Notes: generated by a model not told the origin, from the letters alone. Positions 42,701 to 47,854 are shown, numbered from the stretch's first letter. The stretch: DNA of 64,000 nucleotides from Dama dama (GCF_033118175.1 NC_083691.1:60354001-60418000), one strand, 5' to 3'. Numbers and translations are program-made.

Positions 42701-43118
42701 GTGTGGCCAAGAACACCTCTGTGGCCCTCCCATGGATTACTCTGAAATGAGACCAGTGTAGAGGAGGGACAGAAAACGGAACACATCAGTCGCATCCGTT
42801 CTTTTAACGGACAGGAACTCCAAGGCGGGAAAAAAAAGGCTCCAATCCCAAAGATGTCAACGCTGGGTAAGGTGGGAGGCTTGTGAAGGCCTGGAAGGCC
42901 GAGTCCAGTGGGGCGCCCGCCACCAGTCCCGCTCCCGCGAGTTTGGGACCGTTACACAAACCGCCCGCTTCACACCCCACTCGGGGGAGACGGGAAGCCG
43001 GGAGGCGCCGCCCGAGGGAGCGGGCGGGAATCGCGGGCCCAGCCGGGAGGGCGGGGGTCCCTGGCCGAGGGCGTAGGGCTGGCGGACTCACCAGGTGCCG
43101 CGCCACCTCGGAGGCCAT
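594..43118 (-). CDS. SEPTIN10: Septin-10, ten coding exons (spliced)
   Basis: Septins are GTP-binding cytoskeletal proteins that assemble into hetero-oligomeric rods and filaments at membranes and along actin and microtubules. The CDS joins 43092-43118, 27067-27135, 23106-23223, 22497-22692, 20421-20607, 17127-17288, 15599-15695, 14319-14487, 7827-7959 and 594-785 (all complement), 1350 nt, 449 aa plus stop, close to the about 454 aa I remember for human SEPTIN10. The frame is kept across all nine introns. Visible motifs: P-loop GETGIGKST (residues 72-80), G3-like NTVGFGD (124-130), G4 AKAD (207-210), the septin unique element including ARQYPWGVVQ (about 254-300), and a charged coiled coil from about 345 to 430. 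It belongs to the SEPT6 subgroup (6, 8, 10, 11, 14), known to lack the switch-I threonine and to have little or no GTPase activity. The start ATG has an ACCATGG context. SEPTIN11, 6 and 8 are less likely given the N-terminal MASEVARHL and the C-terminal NLRKDKDRK. The gene may continue past the left window edge (see exon 10). Confidence 0.97.
595..600 (-). promoter_or_regulatory. Alternative 5' splice site overlapping the SEPTIN10 stop codon
   Basis: On the minus strand the last codons read AAG AAG TAA GCC. Cutting after AAGAA leaves GTAAGC as the first bases of an intron, a near-perfect donor. The TAA stop lies wholly inside the donor, so splicing removes it. This is seen in the sequence; actual use is inferred. 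Confidence 0.55.
1450..1717 (+). repeat. BOV-A2 SINE
   Basis: Two head-to-tail related halves each begin GGAGAAGG-AATGGCA(A/C)CCC and end with CGGACACGACTGA-like sequence, the dimeric layout of bovid BOV-A2. It is highly similar to the copy at 28680-28961. No clear target-site duplication. Confidence 0.9.
2350..2930 (+). repeat. L1 LINE 3' end
   Basis: Contains the common ruminant L1 3' block (acatggaagcaacctaggtg, then atggataaggaagttgtgg) and an AT-rich tail. It is truncated at the 5' side and has no coding capacity. Confidence 0.8.
3795..4000 (-). repeat. Bov-tA SINE
   Basis: Read on the minus strand it starts with the tRNA-Glu-derived head (GGGCTTCCCTGGTGGGTCAG) and runs into the Bov-A tail, ending near the CATGACTTAGCAAC box. 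Diverged. Confidence 0.85.
4065..4256 (-). repeat. Bov-tA SINE
   Basis: A second copy in the same orientation about 65 bp from the previous one, with head GGCTTCCCTGGTGGCTCAG on the minus strand and the CAGAGTCGGACACAACTGA-like tail. Confidence 0.87.
4995..5198 (+). repeat. Bov-tA SINE
   Basis: A diverged plus-strand copy, opposite to the two SINEs at 3795-4256, so transcripts of this intron could fold into an inverted-repeat hairpin. It abuts the inverted segment of the following BovB. Confidence 0.8.
5222..7123 (+). repeat. BovB (RTE) LINE with 5' inversion, 5'-truncated
   Basis: Bases 5222-5324 are BovB sequence in reverse orientation; from 5325 on it is forward, and the two parts share an 18-bp perfect inverted repeat (5226-5243 and 5325-5342). 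The forward part covers the reverse transcriptase region, with YAGQEATVRTGHETTDW and QGCILSPCLFN in a frame at 6040-6273, then stops and frameshifts. It ends with the BovB 3' tail and a GAACAAGAACAACAA-type repeat. Dead copy, antisense to SEPTIN10. Confidence 0.92.
7658..7674. repeat. Poly-T run
   Basis: A run of about 17 T within intron 9, perhaps the tail of a minus-strand retroelement insertion, though no element body is recognisable next to it. Confidence 0.6.
7827..7959 (-). CDS. SEPTIN10: SEPTIN10 coding exon 9 (coiled coil) with GC donor
   Basis: This exon encodes 44 full codons from LQETYEAKRHEF to KEAERE, the first half of the coiled coil. The acceptor is TTTTCAG. The donor is GAG|GCAAGT, a GC-AG intron with otherwise perfect consensus. 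No GT nearby would keep the frame into exon 10, where AERE must be followed by LQAKFEHLKR. Reading through the donor would add 25 residues and then a TAA. Confidence 0.94.
9154..10478 (+). repeat. BovB LINE, 5'-truncated
   Basis: Starts within the reverse transcriptase region at GGTCAGTTTTCATTCC and runs to the 3' GAACTGAACTGAA tail. RT fragments with LRYADDTTLMA (about 9690-9730) are in a frame shifted from the upstream RT part. Antisense to SEPTIN10 and non-functional. Confidence 0.92.
11018..11131 (+). repeat. MIR SINE
   Basis: The core resembles MIR: ctgatgctcagagtaaggtc, then ctggagctggaacctgg, ending cccacattcttaacc. Old and diverged. Confidence 0.75.
13128..13225. repeat. Possible MER5-like hAT remnant
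   Basis: Blocks such as attctgagcctgcatttcta followed by acccacaggtgactgatg recall the MER5 family of mammalian hAT remnants. Weak and diverged; no terminal repeats seen. Confidence 0.3.
14319..14487 (-). CDS. SEPTIN10: SEPTIN10 coding exon 8 (end of G domain)
   Basis: This exon encodes VENENHCDFVKLREMLICTN, then the basic stretch THTRHYELYRRRKLEEMGF, ending with PENQPLS. It completes the G domain and begins the C-terminal extension. The acceptor is GGCTAG and the donor GTGAGC. Confidence 0.96.
14488..15598 (-). other. SEPTIN10 intron 7
   Basis: About 1.1 kb of AT-rich DNA with no repeat or gene that I can recognise. Confidence 0.85.
15599..15695 (-). CDS. SEPTIN10: SEPTIN10 coding exon 7 (septin unique element, part)
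   Basis: This exon encodes GHLPFAVVGS, MDEVKVGNK and ARQYPWGVVQ, the first half of the septin unique element that forms part of the G interface. The acceptor is TTTCCAG and the donor GTAAAG. It ends after one base of a valine codon completed in exon 8. Confidence 0.96.
15696..17126 (-). other. SEPTIN10 intron 6
   Basis: About 1.4 kb. It holds a MIR-like element with a short internal tandem duplication (16579-16655) and is otherwise unremarkable AT-rich sequence. Confidence 0.85.
16545..16680 (+). repeat. MIR-like SINE with 43-bp internal duplication
   Basis: The text around 'ccccattttataggtaagtt' and 'ctcagtgaggttaggaagtt' fits the MIR core. A block of about 34 bp occurs twice, beginning at about 16579 and 16622 (period 43 bp). 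Confidence 0.65.
17127..17288 (-). CDS. SEPTIN10: SEPTIN10 coding exon 6 (G4 motif)
   Basis: This exon encodes residues 200-253. The segment VNIIPVIAKAD contains the G4 guanine-specificity motif AKAD, followed by the helix KTELQKFKIKLMSEL and QIYHFPTDDE. It is 162 nt, phase 0-0, with a TTCTTAATAG acceptor and a GTAAGC donor. Confidence 0.96.
18093..18273 (-). repeat. CHR-type tRNA-Glu SINE with target duplication
   Basis: On the minus strand it begins GGGACTTCCCTGGTGGTCCA, the tRNA-derived head of this SINE class, and ends in an A-rich tail. It is flanked by AGTTCTGTGAGATT (18079-18092) and AGTTCTGTAAGATT (18274-18287), a 14-bp target-site duplication with one mismatch. Confidence 0.92.
19400..19550 (+). 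repeat. MIR SINE
   Basis: Contains gaagaaactgaaactcagag and a following agtagcagagcagccctga, matching the MIR core and 3' part. Diverged. Confidence 0.65.
20421..20607 (-). CDS. SEPTIN10: SEPTIN10 coding exon 5 (central G domain)
   Basis: This exon encodes residues 138-199, from YQPIVDYIDAQFEAYLQEEL to LDLLTMKSLDSK, including the septin signature HVCLYFISPTGHSLK. The acceptor is TTTTTTCAG and the donor GTGGGT; it ends in phase 0. Confidence 0.96.
20608..22496 (-). other. SEPTIN10 intron 4
   Basis: About 1.9 kb. It includes a small L1 fragment (about 21290-21690). The remainder is AT-rich without recognisable features. Confidence 0.85.
21290..21690 (+). repeat. Old L1 fragments
   Basis: The segment around 'gcagactatactattgcata' then 'aaatggaaaatgaaatattt' matches L1 ORF2 text, preceded by a block ending 'acacatcaataaaacttatt' like an L1 3' end. 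No open frame. Confidence 0.6.
22497..22692 (-). CDS. SEPTIN10: SEPTIN10 coding exon 4 (P-loop, switch regions)
   Basis: This exon carries the P-loop GETGIGKST, which binds the nucleotide phosphates, then the switch-I region, then NTVGFGD as the G3 motif (N replaces the usual D, as in septin-10). The acceptor is TTTCAG and the donor GTACGT. The codons for G72 and S137 are split across its ends. The preceding intron is only about 410 bp. Confidence 0.96.
22693..23105 (-). other. SEPTIN10 intron 3
   Basis: A short intron of 413 bp that splits the P-loop-proximal glycine codon. GTGAGT donor and TTTCAG acceptor. No repeats seen. Confidence 0.93.
23106..23223 (-). CDS. SEPTIN10: SEPTIN10 coding exon 3 (start of G domain)
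   Basis: This exon encodes residues 33-71 plus the first base of codon 72. It includes SLTMSGHVGFESLPDQ, typical of the SEPT6 subgroup, and the first G-domain strand ILCVG. The acceptor is CTTGCAG and the donor GTGAGT. The internal Met at residue 42 (MSGHVGF) is a plausible alternative start for N-terminally shorter isoforms. Confidence 0.95.
24700..25560 (+). repeat. Probable ancient L1 segment, split by a SINE
   Basis: The stretches before and after the SINE at 25007-25242 (for example 'gacaacccagaattctgtat' and 'aattctcaagagaaaggaaa') read like an old L1. The family assignment is from memory and uncertain. Confidence 0.4.
25007..25242 (-). repeat. CHR-type tRNA-Glu SINE with target duplication
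   Basis: The minus-strand head is GGGACTTTCCTGGTGGCCCA. It is flanked by TGACAACTCAGGATTCT (24990-25006) and TGACAACCCAGAATTCT (25243-25259), a 17-bp duplication with two mismatches, so the boundaries are firm. Confidence 0.9.
27067..27135 (-). CDS. SEPTIN10: SEPTIN10 coding exon 2
   Basis: A 69-nt, phase 0-0 exon coding 23 residues (LFQSHIATKTAHT...DHEQK), flanked by a TTTTTCAG acceptor and a GTGAGT donor. It encodes part of the variable N-terminal tail before the GTPase domain. Because it is a multiple of three, skipping it would keep the frame. Confidence 0.92.
27741..27770. repeat. Pyrimidine-rich CCCT-type simple repeat
   Basis: A short run of CTCC/CTTC/CCCT units. It has no other feature. 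Confidence 0.6.
28680..28961 (+). repeat. BOV-A2 SINE with perfect target duplication
   Basis: A complete dimeric BOV-A2 ending in a (GCA)n stretch at about 28940-28961. The flanks GCTGCATGTCTA (28668-28679 and 28962-28973) are a perfect 12-bp target-site duplication. It is among the youngest-looking insertions here and closely matches the copy at 1450-1717. Confidence 0.95.
29560..29690 (+). repeat. Old mammalian interspersed repeat
   Basis: The block 'ctatgtaaaagccctgtgct' followed by 'gggaacggggtatcaggagg' recalls the widely dispersed tgtgccaggcactg-type ancient repeats. Family not assigned. Confidence 0.4.
29868..29887. repeat. (AC)n microsatellite
   Basis: About ten AC dinucleotides in a row, a possible polymorphic marker within intron 1. 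Confidence 0.8.
31590..32520 (+). repeat. L1 LINE 3' ORF2 and 3' UTR remnant
   Basis: Matches L1 text such as 'caaatgcaaatgaaaacaca', 'acagcaactttattaaaaac' and 'caaatggatgaacagattac'. Many indels and stops; not functional. Confidence 0.75.
33885..33973. repeat. Short degenerate direct repeat (three units)
   Basis: Units resembling TCTAGTACCGACTCCCTCTC begin at about 33888, 33916 and 33954, with one or more substitutions each. No known element. Confidence 0.6.
34248..34929 (+). repeat. BovB LINE with inverted 5' segment and internal loss
   Basis: 34248-34440 matches, in the same plus orientation, 57844-58036 inside the reverse-oriented BovB, so here it is BovB 5' sequence in reverse. It joins at about 34441 a forward 3' BovB piece (ACTTTGTCAACCAAGGTCC to the CTGAGTGACTGAATAACAAC tail). 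Either 5' inversion with a large internal loss, or two separate insertions. Confidence 0.8.
37540..37587. repeat. Tandem A-rich duplication
   Basis: A block AAAAATAAGAAGAAGAAT occurs twice about 25 bp apart. Simple-sequence duplication just before a BovB. Confidence 0.6.
37617..38948 (+). repeat. BovB LINE, 5'-truncated
   Basis: Begins at GACTGGAAAAGGTCAGTTTT and runs to the 3' tail. A frame at 37722-38261 (179 codons) keeps much of the reverse transcriptase, with QGCILSPCLFN and YADD motifs, then ends at a stop. Truncated within a few dozen bases of the same point as the copy at 9154. Antisense to SEPTIN10. Confidence 0.92.
39150..41750 (+). repeat. L1 LINE, long ORF2 and 3' UTR remnant
   Basis: About 2.6 kb of L1 text (for example 'aagaacttagaaaaagaaaa', 'tacaagactcttaggaaaaa', 'gcaaatgctggtgaggatgt'-like words). 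Riddled with stops and small gaps. Confidence 0.8.
41919..42127 (+). repeat. BovB LINE 3' end
   Basis: A strongly 5'-truncated copy of about 0.2 kb, from CCTTGGAAAAGACCCTGATG to GCGACTGAACAACTATTA. Antisense to SEPTIN10. Confidence 0.88.
43092..43118 (-). CDS. SEPTIN10: SEPTIN10 coding exon 1
   Basis: This exon encodes the first nine residues, MASEVARHL, and ends in phase 0 at a GTGAGT donor (complement of 43086-43091). The ATG at 43116-43118 sits in a strong ACCATGG context inside the CpG island. Human septin-10, as I remember it, begins MASSEVARHL, so this copy has one serine fewer. The minus-strand frame stays open upstream of the ATG but has no upstream in-frame AUG that I can support. 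Confidence 0.93.
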
Positions 43119-43224
43119 GGTCCGGGCGACTGGGCGGGCGAGGGGCCAGCAAGGCGGCGGCGGCCGGCCGAGCCGCGCGTCCAGCAGCGGAGGGCGGGAT
43201 GGAGCGCGGCGGGGCGGGGGCACA

Positions 43225-43440
43225 GGAGGGAGGAGCGGAGGGGAGGGGTCCCCCGGCCTCAGTGACGTGTGGGGCTGAGCTGGATGGCGCGGGGGGCGGG
43301 GCGGGTCTGGTCGGGAGGGGAGGAGCGCTCAGGGGAGGGGTCCTGTGGCCTCAGTGATGTGAGGGGCTGAGCGGGATGGCGTGGGGAGCAGGAGTCCAGG
43401 AGGGAGGGGCGGGGAGATGAGAGGAGCGGTCCAGCGGCCT
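43225..43440. repeat. 92-bp tandem duplication in the SEPTIN10 upstream region
   Basis: CAGTGACGTGTGGGGCTGAG (from 43260) recurs as CAGTGATGTGAGGGGCTGAG (from 43352), with similar flanks on both sides. A third, degenerate partial unit (GGAGCGGTCCAGCGGCCTCC) follows near 43422. The first unit contains a CRE-like TGACGT that has decayed to TGATGT in the second. Confidence 0.8.
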
Positions 43441-43535
43441 CCACTGAGCTGGGGCTCCTGGGCGGCCTGCGAGTCAAGGCTCCCAGACACCTCCTCGAAT
43501 TGGGTCTGTCACAGGAGTGCCCAGATGTTTTAAAA

Positions 43536-43744
43536 CAGTGGTCCCGAACCTTTTGGGCACCAGGGACCCTTTCATGGAAGATAATATTTTCACAGATGCG
43601 GGGAGGGGAAAGATGGTTTCGGGATGACTTATACACATTTATACACACAAATATACACACATATTTATTGTACACTTTTTCTATTATTATATCAGTTCCA
43701 CTTCAGATCATCAGTCACTAGATCCCAGAGGTTGGGGACCCCTA
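43536..43744. mobile_element. Short hAT-like DNA transposon (MITE)
   Basis: A 209-bp element with terminal inverted repeats: left CAGTGGTCCCGAACC, right end reading GGTTGGGGACCCCTA. It is flanked by TTTTAAAA (43528-43535) and TTTTAGAG (43745-43752), an 8-bp target duplication with two mismatches, as expected for hAT elements. AT-rich interior, no coding capacity. Family name not assigned. Confidence 0.8.
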
Positions 43745-43856
43745 TTTTAGAGGATGACCAGTCAGTGCCTGGGAGAGGATGGAGCACAATTGCTAAGTTA
43801 GATAAAGAGGCGGGGAAGAGCGGCCATGGATCCTCAGACCTTTGGGCGGGGCTGAA

Positions 43857-44110
43857 GCACTGATTGCGGCTAGTACAAGGCCGGAAGTGGGCGTGTCAGG
43901 GCGTGTCCTCTGGCGGGAGCGACCATTGCGGCCAGTGCAGGGGCCGGAAGTGGGTGGGGCCAGGGGTGTCCAAGGGAAGGCACTGAATGCAGCCGGTTCG
44001 AGGACCCAAAAGAGGTGGGGCGGAGTGGGGCGGAGTGGGGCGGGGCCCGCGGGAGCAGTAAGGCGGCCTCCTAGGAGGCCGGAAGTGGGTGGGGCCCCCC
44101 GACGGGGGCG
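43857..44110. promoter_or_regulatory. Tandem array with three ETS-type sites upstream of SOWAHC
   Basis: CCGGAAGTG occurs at 43881-43889, 43944-43952 and 44079-44087, each followed by GGGYG-rich sequence and preceded in part by ATTGCGGC(T/C)AGT-like text. Spacing is 63 bp and 135 bp, fitting units of about 63-67 bp with the third unit's site lost (GAGGACCCAAAAGAGG near 44000). CCGGAAGTG is the classic ETS/GABPA site. Binding is inferred. Confidence 0.7.
44015..44044. repeat. Three 10-bp GC-box repeats
   Basis: GTGGGGCGGA is repeated three times (the last ends in G), giving three Sp1/KLF-type sites inside the SOWAHC upstream array. Confidence 0.8.
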
Positions 44111-44223
44111 TGTCCGCGGGCGAGGCAGGGGGGCGGTGGCTGTTAGTCCCGCGGCTGAGGCGCGCTAGGAACTTGCCGAGCGGCCGCCGCGTAGGTCCGG
44201 AGCCAGCCAGGTTCGCTATCGAG

Positions 44224-45384
44224 ATGGAGGGACCCGTCAAGGGCAGGGCTCAGGATCTGCAGGCCGAGCTGGAGCAGCCCGTCGGGGGCGCCATAGGCGG
44301 GTCGCCCGAACAGCGCGCCAGCGTCCGAGGCCGCCCCAAGGAGCCAGAGGACGAGGCGGGAGACCGCGCGGACCCCTTCGATCCCGTGGAAGGCATCCCG
44401 AACGCGCCGCTCGGAAGGCGACCCCGCGGTGGCCCGGTGGGGGAAGGTGCGCGGCCCGAAGCGCTGGGCGATGCGCCCCCCACGCCGCGGCCGGGCCGCA
44501 CCGCGCCCCGGGACCCCGCTGCAGGCGGCTCCCCTCAGCTGCGGCGCGGCCCCGGGGGCGCGGACGGCGCGGCGGCCGAGGAGGAGGGCGCGGGCTCGCT
44601 GACGCTGGATCCGCTGGAGCACGCGTGGATGCTGTCGGCCGCCGACGGCCGCTGGGACAGCCTGGAGGGGCTGCTGGCCTGTGAGCCTGGGCTGCTGGCC
44701 AAGCGCGACTTCATCACCGGCTTTACCTGCCTGCATTGGGCAGCCAAGCACGGCCGGCAGGAGCTGCTGGCCCTGCTGGTACGCTTCGCGGGCCAGCACC
44801 GGCTGCCGGTCAACATCAACGCGCGCACGAGCGGCGGCTACACCGCGCTGCATCTGGCGGCCATGCACGGACACGTGGAGGTGGTGAAGCTGCTGGTCGG
44901 GGCCTACGACGCGGATGTGGACGTGCGTGACTACAGCGGCAGGAAGGCCTCGCAGTACCTGAGCCCGAGCACCGCCGAGGAGATCCGGACGCTGGTGGGC
45001 GCCCTGGACGAGGACGAAGGCGAGAGCGCGGCGGGCAGCGGGGGAGGGCGCTGGAGGCTCTCGAGGGTGCTGCCCTCGCACCTCATCTCCGGCAGGCTCT
45101 CCCACGCTCTGGAGGACGGCGGGGACCATCACCACCACCTGGCCGAGGGGTTGGCGGCGAGCAAAGCGAAGGAGCCGAGTCGCAAAGTCTCGGGCAGCTC
45201 TAGTGGGCGGATGAAACCCAGACTCAACAAAATTCGCTTCCGAACCCAGATCATCCACACCACACCCTCTTTCAGAGACCCAGAGCAGCCTCTGGAGGAG
45301 GGGGAGGACGAGGAAGAGGACCGGTCTCTTAAAGGCCATTCGTCCTCTTTCAAACTGAGACCCAAGTCCAATGTATTTGGGTAA
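44224..45384 (+). CDS. SOWAHC: SOWAHC, ankyrin repeat protein of the sosondowah family (single exon)
   Basis: One uninterrupted frame of 386 aa (MEGPVKGRAQ... to KLRPKSNVFG). Residues about 131-250 hold ankyrin repeats: AWMLSAADGRWDSLEGLL, FTCLHWAAKHGRQELLALL (from about 164) and YTALHLAAMHGHVEVVKLL (from about 206), then GRKASQYL. Then come a Gly/Ser-rich linker, a His run (HHHH), the basic RMKPRLNKIRFRTQIIHTTP (about 330-349), an acidic stretch and the family C terminus SNVFG. The function of this family is poorly known; ankyrin repeats bind proteins. The ATG at 44224 has G at -3 and +4; the frame is open upstream but only from a non-ATG codon. From memory human SOWAHC is about 525 aa with an N-terminal winged-helix-like domain; here residues 1-130 are Pro/Gly/Glu-rich and that domain is not recognisable. 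Intronless structure and position next to SEPTIN10 agree with SOWAHC. Confidence 0.93.
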   Translation: MEGPVKGRAQDLQAELEQPVGGAIGGSPEQRASVRGRPKEPEDEAGDRADPFDPVEGIPNAPLGRRPRGGPVGEGARPEALGDAPPTPRPGRTAPRDPAAGGSPQLRRGPGGADGAAAEEEGAGSLTLDPLEHAWMLSAADGRWDSLEGLLACEPGLLAKRDFITGFTCLHWAAKHGRQELLALLVRFAGQHRLPVNINARTSGGYTALHLAAMHGHVEVVKLLVGAYDADVDVRDYSGRKASQYLSPSTAEEIRTLVGALDEDEGESAAGSGGGRWRLSRVLPSHLISGRLSHALEDGGDHHHHLAEGLAASKAKEPSRKVSGSSSGRMKPRLNKIRFRTQIIHTTPSFRDPEQPLEEGEDEEEDRSLKGHSSSFKLRPKSNVFG

Positions 45385-45744
45385 AAATCATTTCTTTTAG
45401 AAAGTTCTGAGACTTGTTTGTCGTCAGGAATAGGATACTAGGTGTAGACAAGAAAGTGAGACCAGAAAAGACGCTGGAGGCTGCATTCTTAATCCGAGGG
45501 GTCTTCCCAGCAATGTGGCTGCAGTGGCTTTCCCAGTGATTCCTCCAATCTTGACTTCGGCCCCCTGCCCCCTACAGCCTCTCTGCCCTGGAGTCGCTGT
45601 TTCGGAGGGCTAGTAATGTAACTAAATCCGGTGCAGAGTTGATGATTGCAGGTTCCTTTGATTTAAACATTGCCGGTTGCCATGCAAAGTAAGGAATATT
45701 GCACTTTACAGTATCTTTTTTAAAGTGATTACTCTTCCAAGAGC

Positions 45745-45941
45745 TTCCCTTGTGGCTCAGCTGGTAAAGAATCCAACTGCAATGCGGGAGACCAGAGTTT
45801 AATCCCTGGGTTGGGAAGATCCCCCTGGAGAAGGGAAAGGCTACCCACTCCAGTATCCTGGCTTGGAGAATTCCGTGGACCGTATAGTCCATGGGATCGC
45901 AAGAGTCGGACACGTCTGAGCGACTCTCACTTTCATTTTGC
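45745..45941 (+). repeat. Bov-tA SINE in SOWAHC 3' UTR, perfect target duplication
   Basis: A full Bov-tA with tRNA-Glu-type head and CGGACACGTCTGAGCGACT tail. ACTCTTCCAAGAGC flanks it on both sides (45731-45744, 45942-45955), a perfect 14-bp duplication. Confidence 0.93.
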
Positions 45942-46299
45942 ACTCTTCCAAGAGCAACAAGATACGCAAGTAGTAATGAACTGGTAGTATTTGTAAGTGT
46001 AAACAAAACTACATACTGCCGTCTGTTTTTACTAATTGCATTTGCTTTAAGATACCACTGATGGCCAGGTCAGTTTACATGCACAAATACTAATTAGAGA
46101 ATAATGTGAATACAATTGGGAATTCTGTTGGTACCCTACTTGTAAGTTGTGTTCAACTCTTCAAAAGCTGTTTCAGCTTTAACCACTGAACTGAAAATAC
46201 AGGCAGCGTTCACTTTTGAGTTAATCTGTTGGGTGGTTTCTTCTTAACTATCTCTAACACCCCTGCACTCAGTATTAAGGTACATTATTAATAACTACA

Positions 46300-46610
46300 G
46301 GGCTTCCCTGATAGCTCAGTTGGTAAAGATTCCACCTGCAATGAGGAAACCCCAGTTAAGTTCCTGGGTGGGGAAGATCTGCTGGAGAAGGGATAGGTTA
46401 CACACTCCAGTATTCTTGGGCTTCCCTTATGGCTGAGCTGTTGAAGAGTCCGCCTGCAATGCCGGAGACCTGGGTTTGATCCCTGGGTTAGAAAGATCCC
46501 TTGGAGAAGGGAAAGGCTACCCCACTCCAGTATTCTGGCCTGGAGAATTCTGTGGAGTGTATAATCCATGCGGTCTCAAAGAGTCTGACACGACTGAGCG
46601 ACTTTCACTT
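46300..46610 (+). repeat. Double-headed Bov-tA SINE, one target duplication
   Basis: A first head unit (46300 to about 46420) lacks the Bov-A tail and joins directly to a complete second unit starting GGGCTTCCCTTATGG. Outer flanks TAATAACTACA (46289-46299) and TAGTAACTACA (46611-46621) form one duplication with one mismatch, so the dimer probably inserted as a unit. Confidence 0.85.
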
Positions 46611-47854
46611 TAGTAACTACACAAGTTTTTATTTAAGAAAACACTTGTAACAACCTATGGTACTCCTAAGAAAATATTGCCTCTGGTTCTTATTCTCACA
46701 AACTTGTTTTGCTCTTGTAAAAGTCTGAATTTTTCAGAGTTTTTGTTCTGGGGCTTATACAACTGTTGGTTCTACTTGATGTGACCCTCTTTGTGCTTAG
46801 AGTTGAATTGCCTACAGAAACTGTTGCTGGTTTAGGTGATGAGCAAAAATTGATGTAAATGTTAGCTGATGCTTCTATGAAGTAATTATTAAATCAACTT
46901 AATGATTCTTACATAAGGTACACTTTTTATTTTCAAATGAAATACATTCATAATCTCAATACTTTGTAGCAGTGTTTTGCAAATGTTTAAAATACTAAAT
47001 CCTTTTAGTTTTCACGTTTCTTTGAATCTATTAGAGACATAGAGTGAAGGTATTGGGAAGCTGGCTAGTAAATCTACCCAGTTTAAAATAGCACTTTATA
47101 AAAAAGGGAAAGATAATAGATGGGACATTTTCTATATTTAAATGCTGCTGGCTATTGAATCCTTTTATATATAGGTGAAAAATATCATTCATTGCAATTA
47201 AACACTTAAGTGTACTTAATTACATTTCATTCAAATATGTTAGGGTGAATGTCTTTATAATTATTGTTAAATTTAATTCAGAAACATTAAATTCACTTGT
47301 AATAGGATTCAAAGCAATTTGTGAGAGACCTAATTCCAAAAACTCCTTCTCCATTGGTCTTTTTCGTGTCACAGTTCCTGAAACATGCATTTTGCAGCCT
47401 ATGGAGATGACAGTGTGTGTTCACAGCTTGCAGAGTGAATGAACCAATACATGAATTGCACAGAACTGCAGTGTTTAGAGAATTCTTAAATCTTTAATTT
47501 CCCAAATTGTAGAAATTTGTAACAAATTGGTCACACCTCTCTAGATAGCAGCTGAATTTGTTTAAAGGCTATTGAAAAATATCCATATAAACTATTGTCC
47601 ATTCATGTGCCTTTCGTTTTGTTTTAGGATTACGGGAATGGGCTATGTACATTTGAGAAGCACTTTTATCCATACATGTAGGTGAAAAACAATCTAATTT
47701 TGTATAAATTAAAAATAGGTTCCTATCTAGTACAGGATAAGTTGTAATTTGTCACCAAGTCTTGGGCTTACAGAAGCTGAAGTGAGCCGTAAAAACACTG
47801 CAGAACCACCTCTATGTTCTCCTGAACAGTGTTAATCTCTTAAATGTGTATGGT

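Larger units (their letters stand above)
27136..43091 (-). other. SEPTIN10 intron 1
   Basis: About 16 kb, the largest intron. It holds a BOV-A2 (28680-28961), L1 pieces (31590-32520 and 39150-41750), and BovB pieces C (34248-34929), D (37617-38948) and E (41919-42127), all with the BovB 3' end on the plus strand. Other stretches (29000-31500, 32530-34240, 34930-37600) show only short simple repeats or nothing that I recognise. Confidence 0.85.
42870..45150. promoter_or_regulatory. CpG island shared by SEPTIN10 and SOWAHC
   Basis: GC content and CpG frequency rise sharply here compared with the flanks. The island covers SEPTIN10 exon 1, the divergent intergenic stretch and nearly all of the SOWAHC coding exon, with many GGGCGG/GGGGCGG boxes. 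Start codons are about 1.1 kb apart, head to head. It is interrupted by an AT-rich hAT-like insertion at 43536-43744. Transcription start sites cannot be fixed from sequence alone. Confidence 0.85.

Noticed and set aside
42883..43357. Long Arg/Gly-rich frames over the CpG island
   Set aside because: They arise from GC-rich promoter sequence, cross the SEPTIN10 exon 1 splice site and have no domain.
44089..44223. Upstream extension of SOWAHC by 45 codons
   Set aside because: The frame is open, but the first codon is GTG and the region is the GC-rich upstream array. The ATG at 44224 begins with the expected MEG.
44143..45339. 398-codon open frame on the minus strand opposite SOWAHC
   Set aside because: It mirrors the GC-rich SOWAHC coding exon. 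The plus-strand frame has ankyrin repeats and the family C terminus; the antisense frame has no known domain.
45740..45820. tRNA-like sequence at the start of Bov-tA
   Set aside because: It is the tRNA-derived head of a SINE followed by a Bov-A tail, not a tRNA gene.
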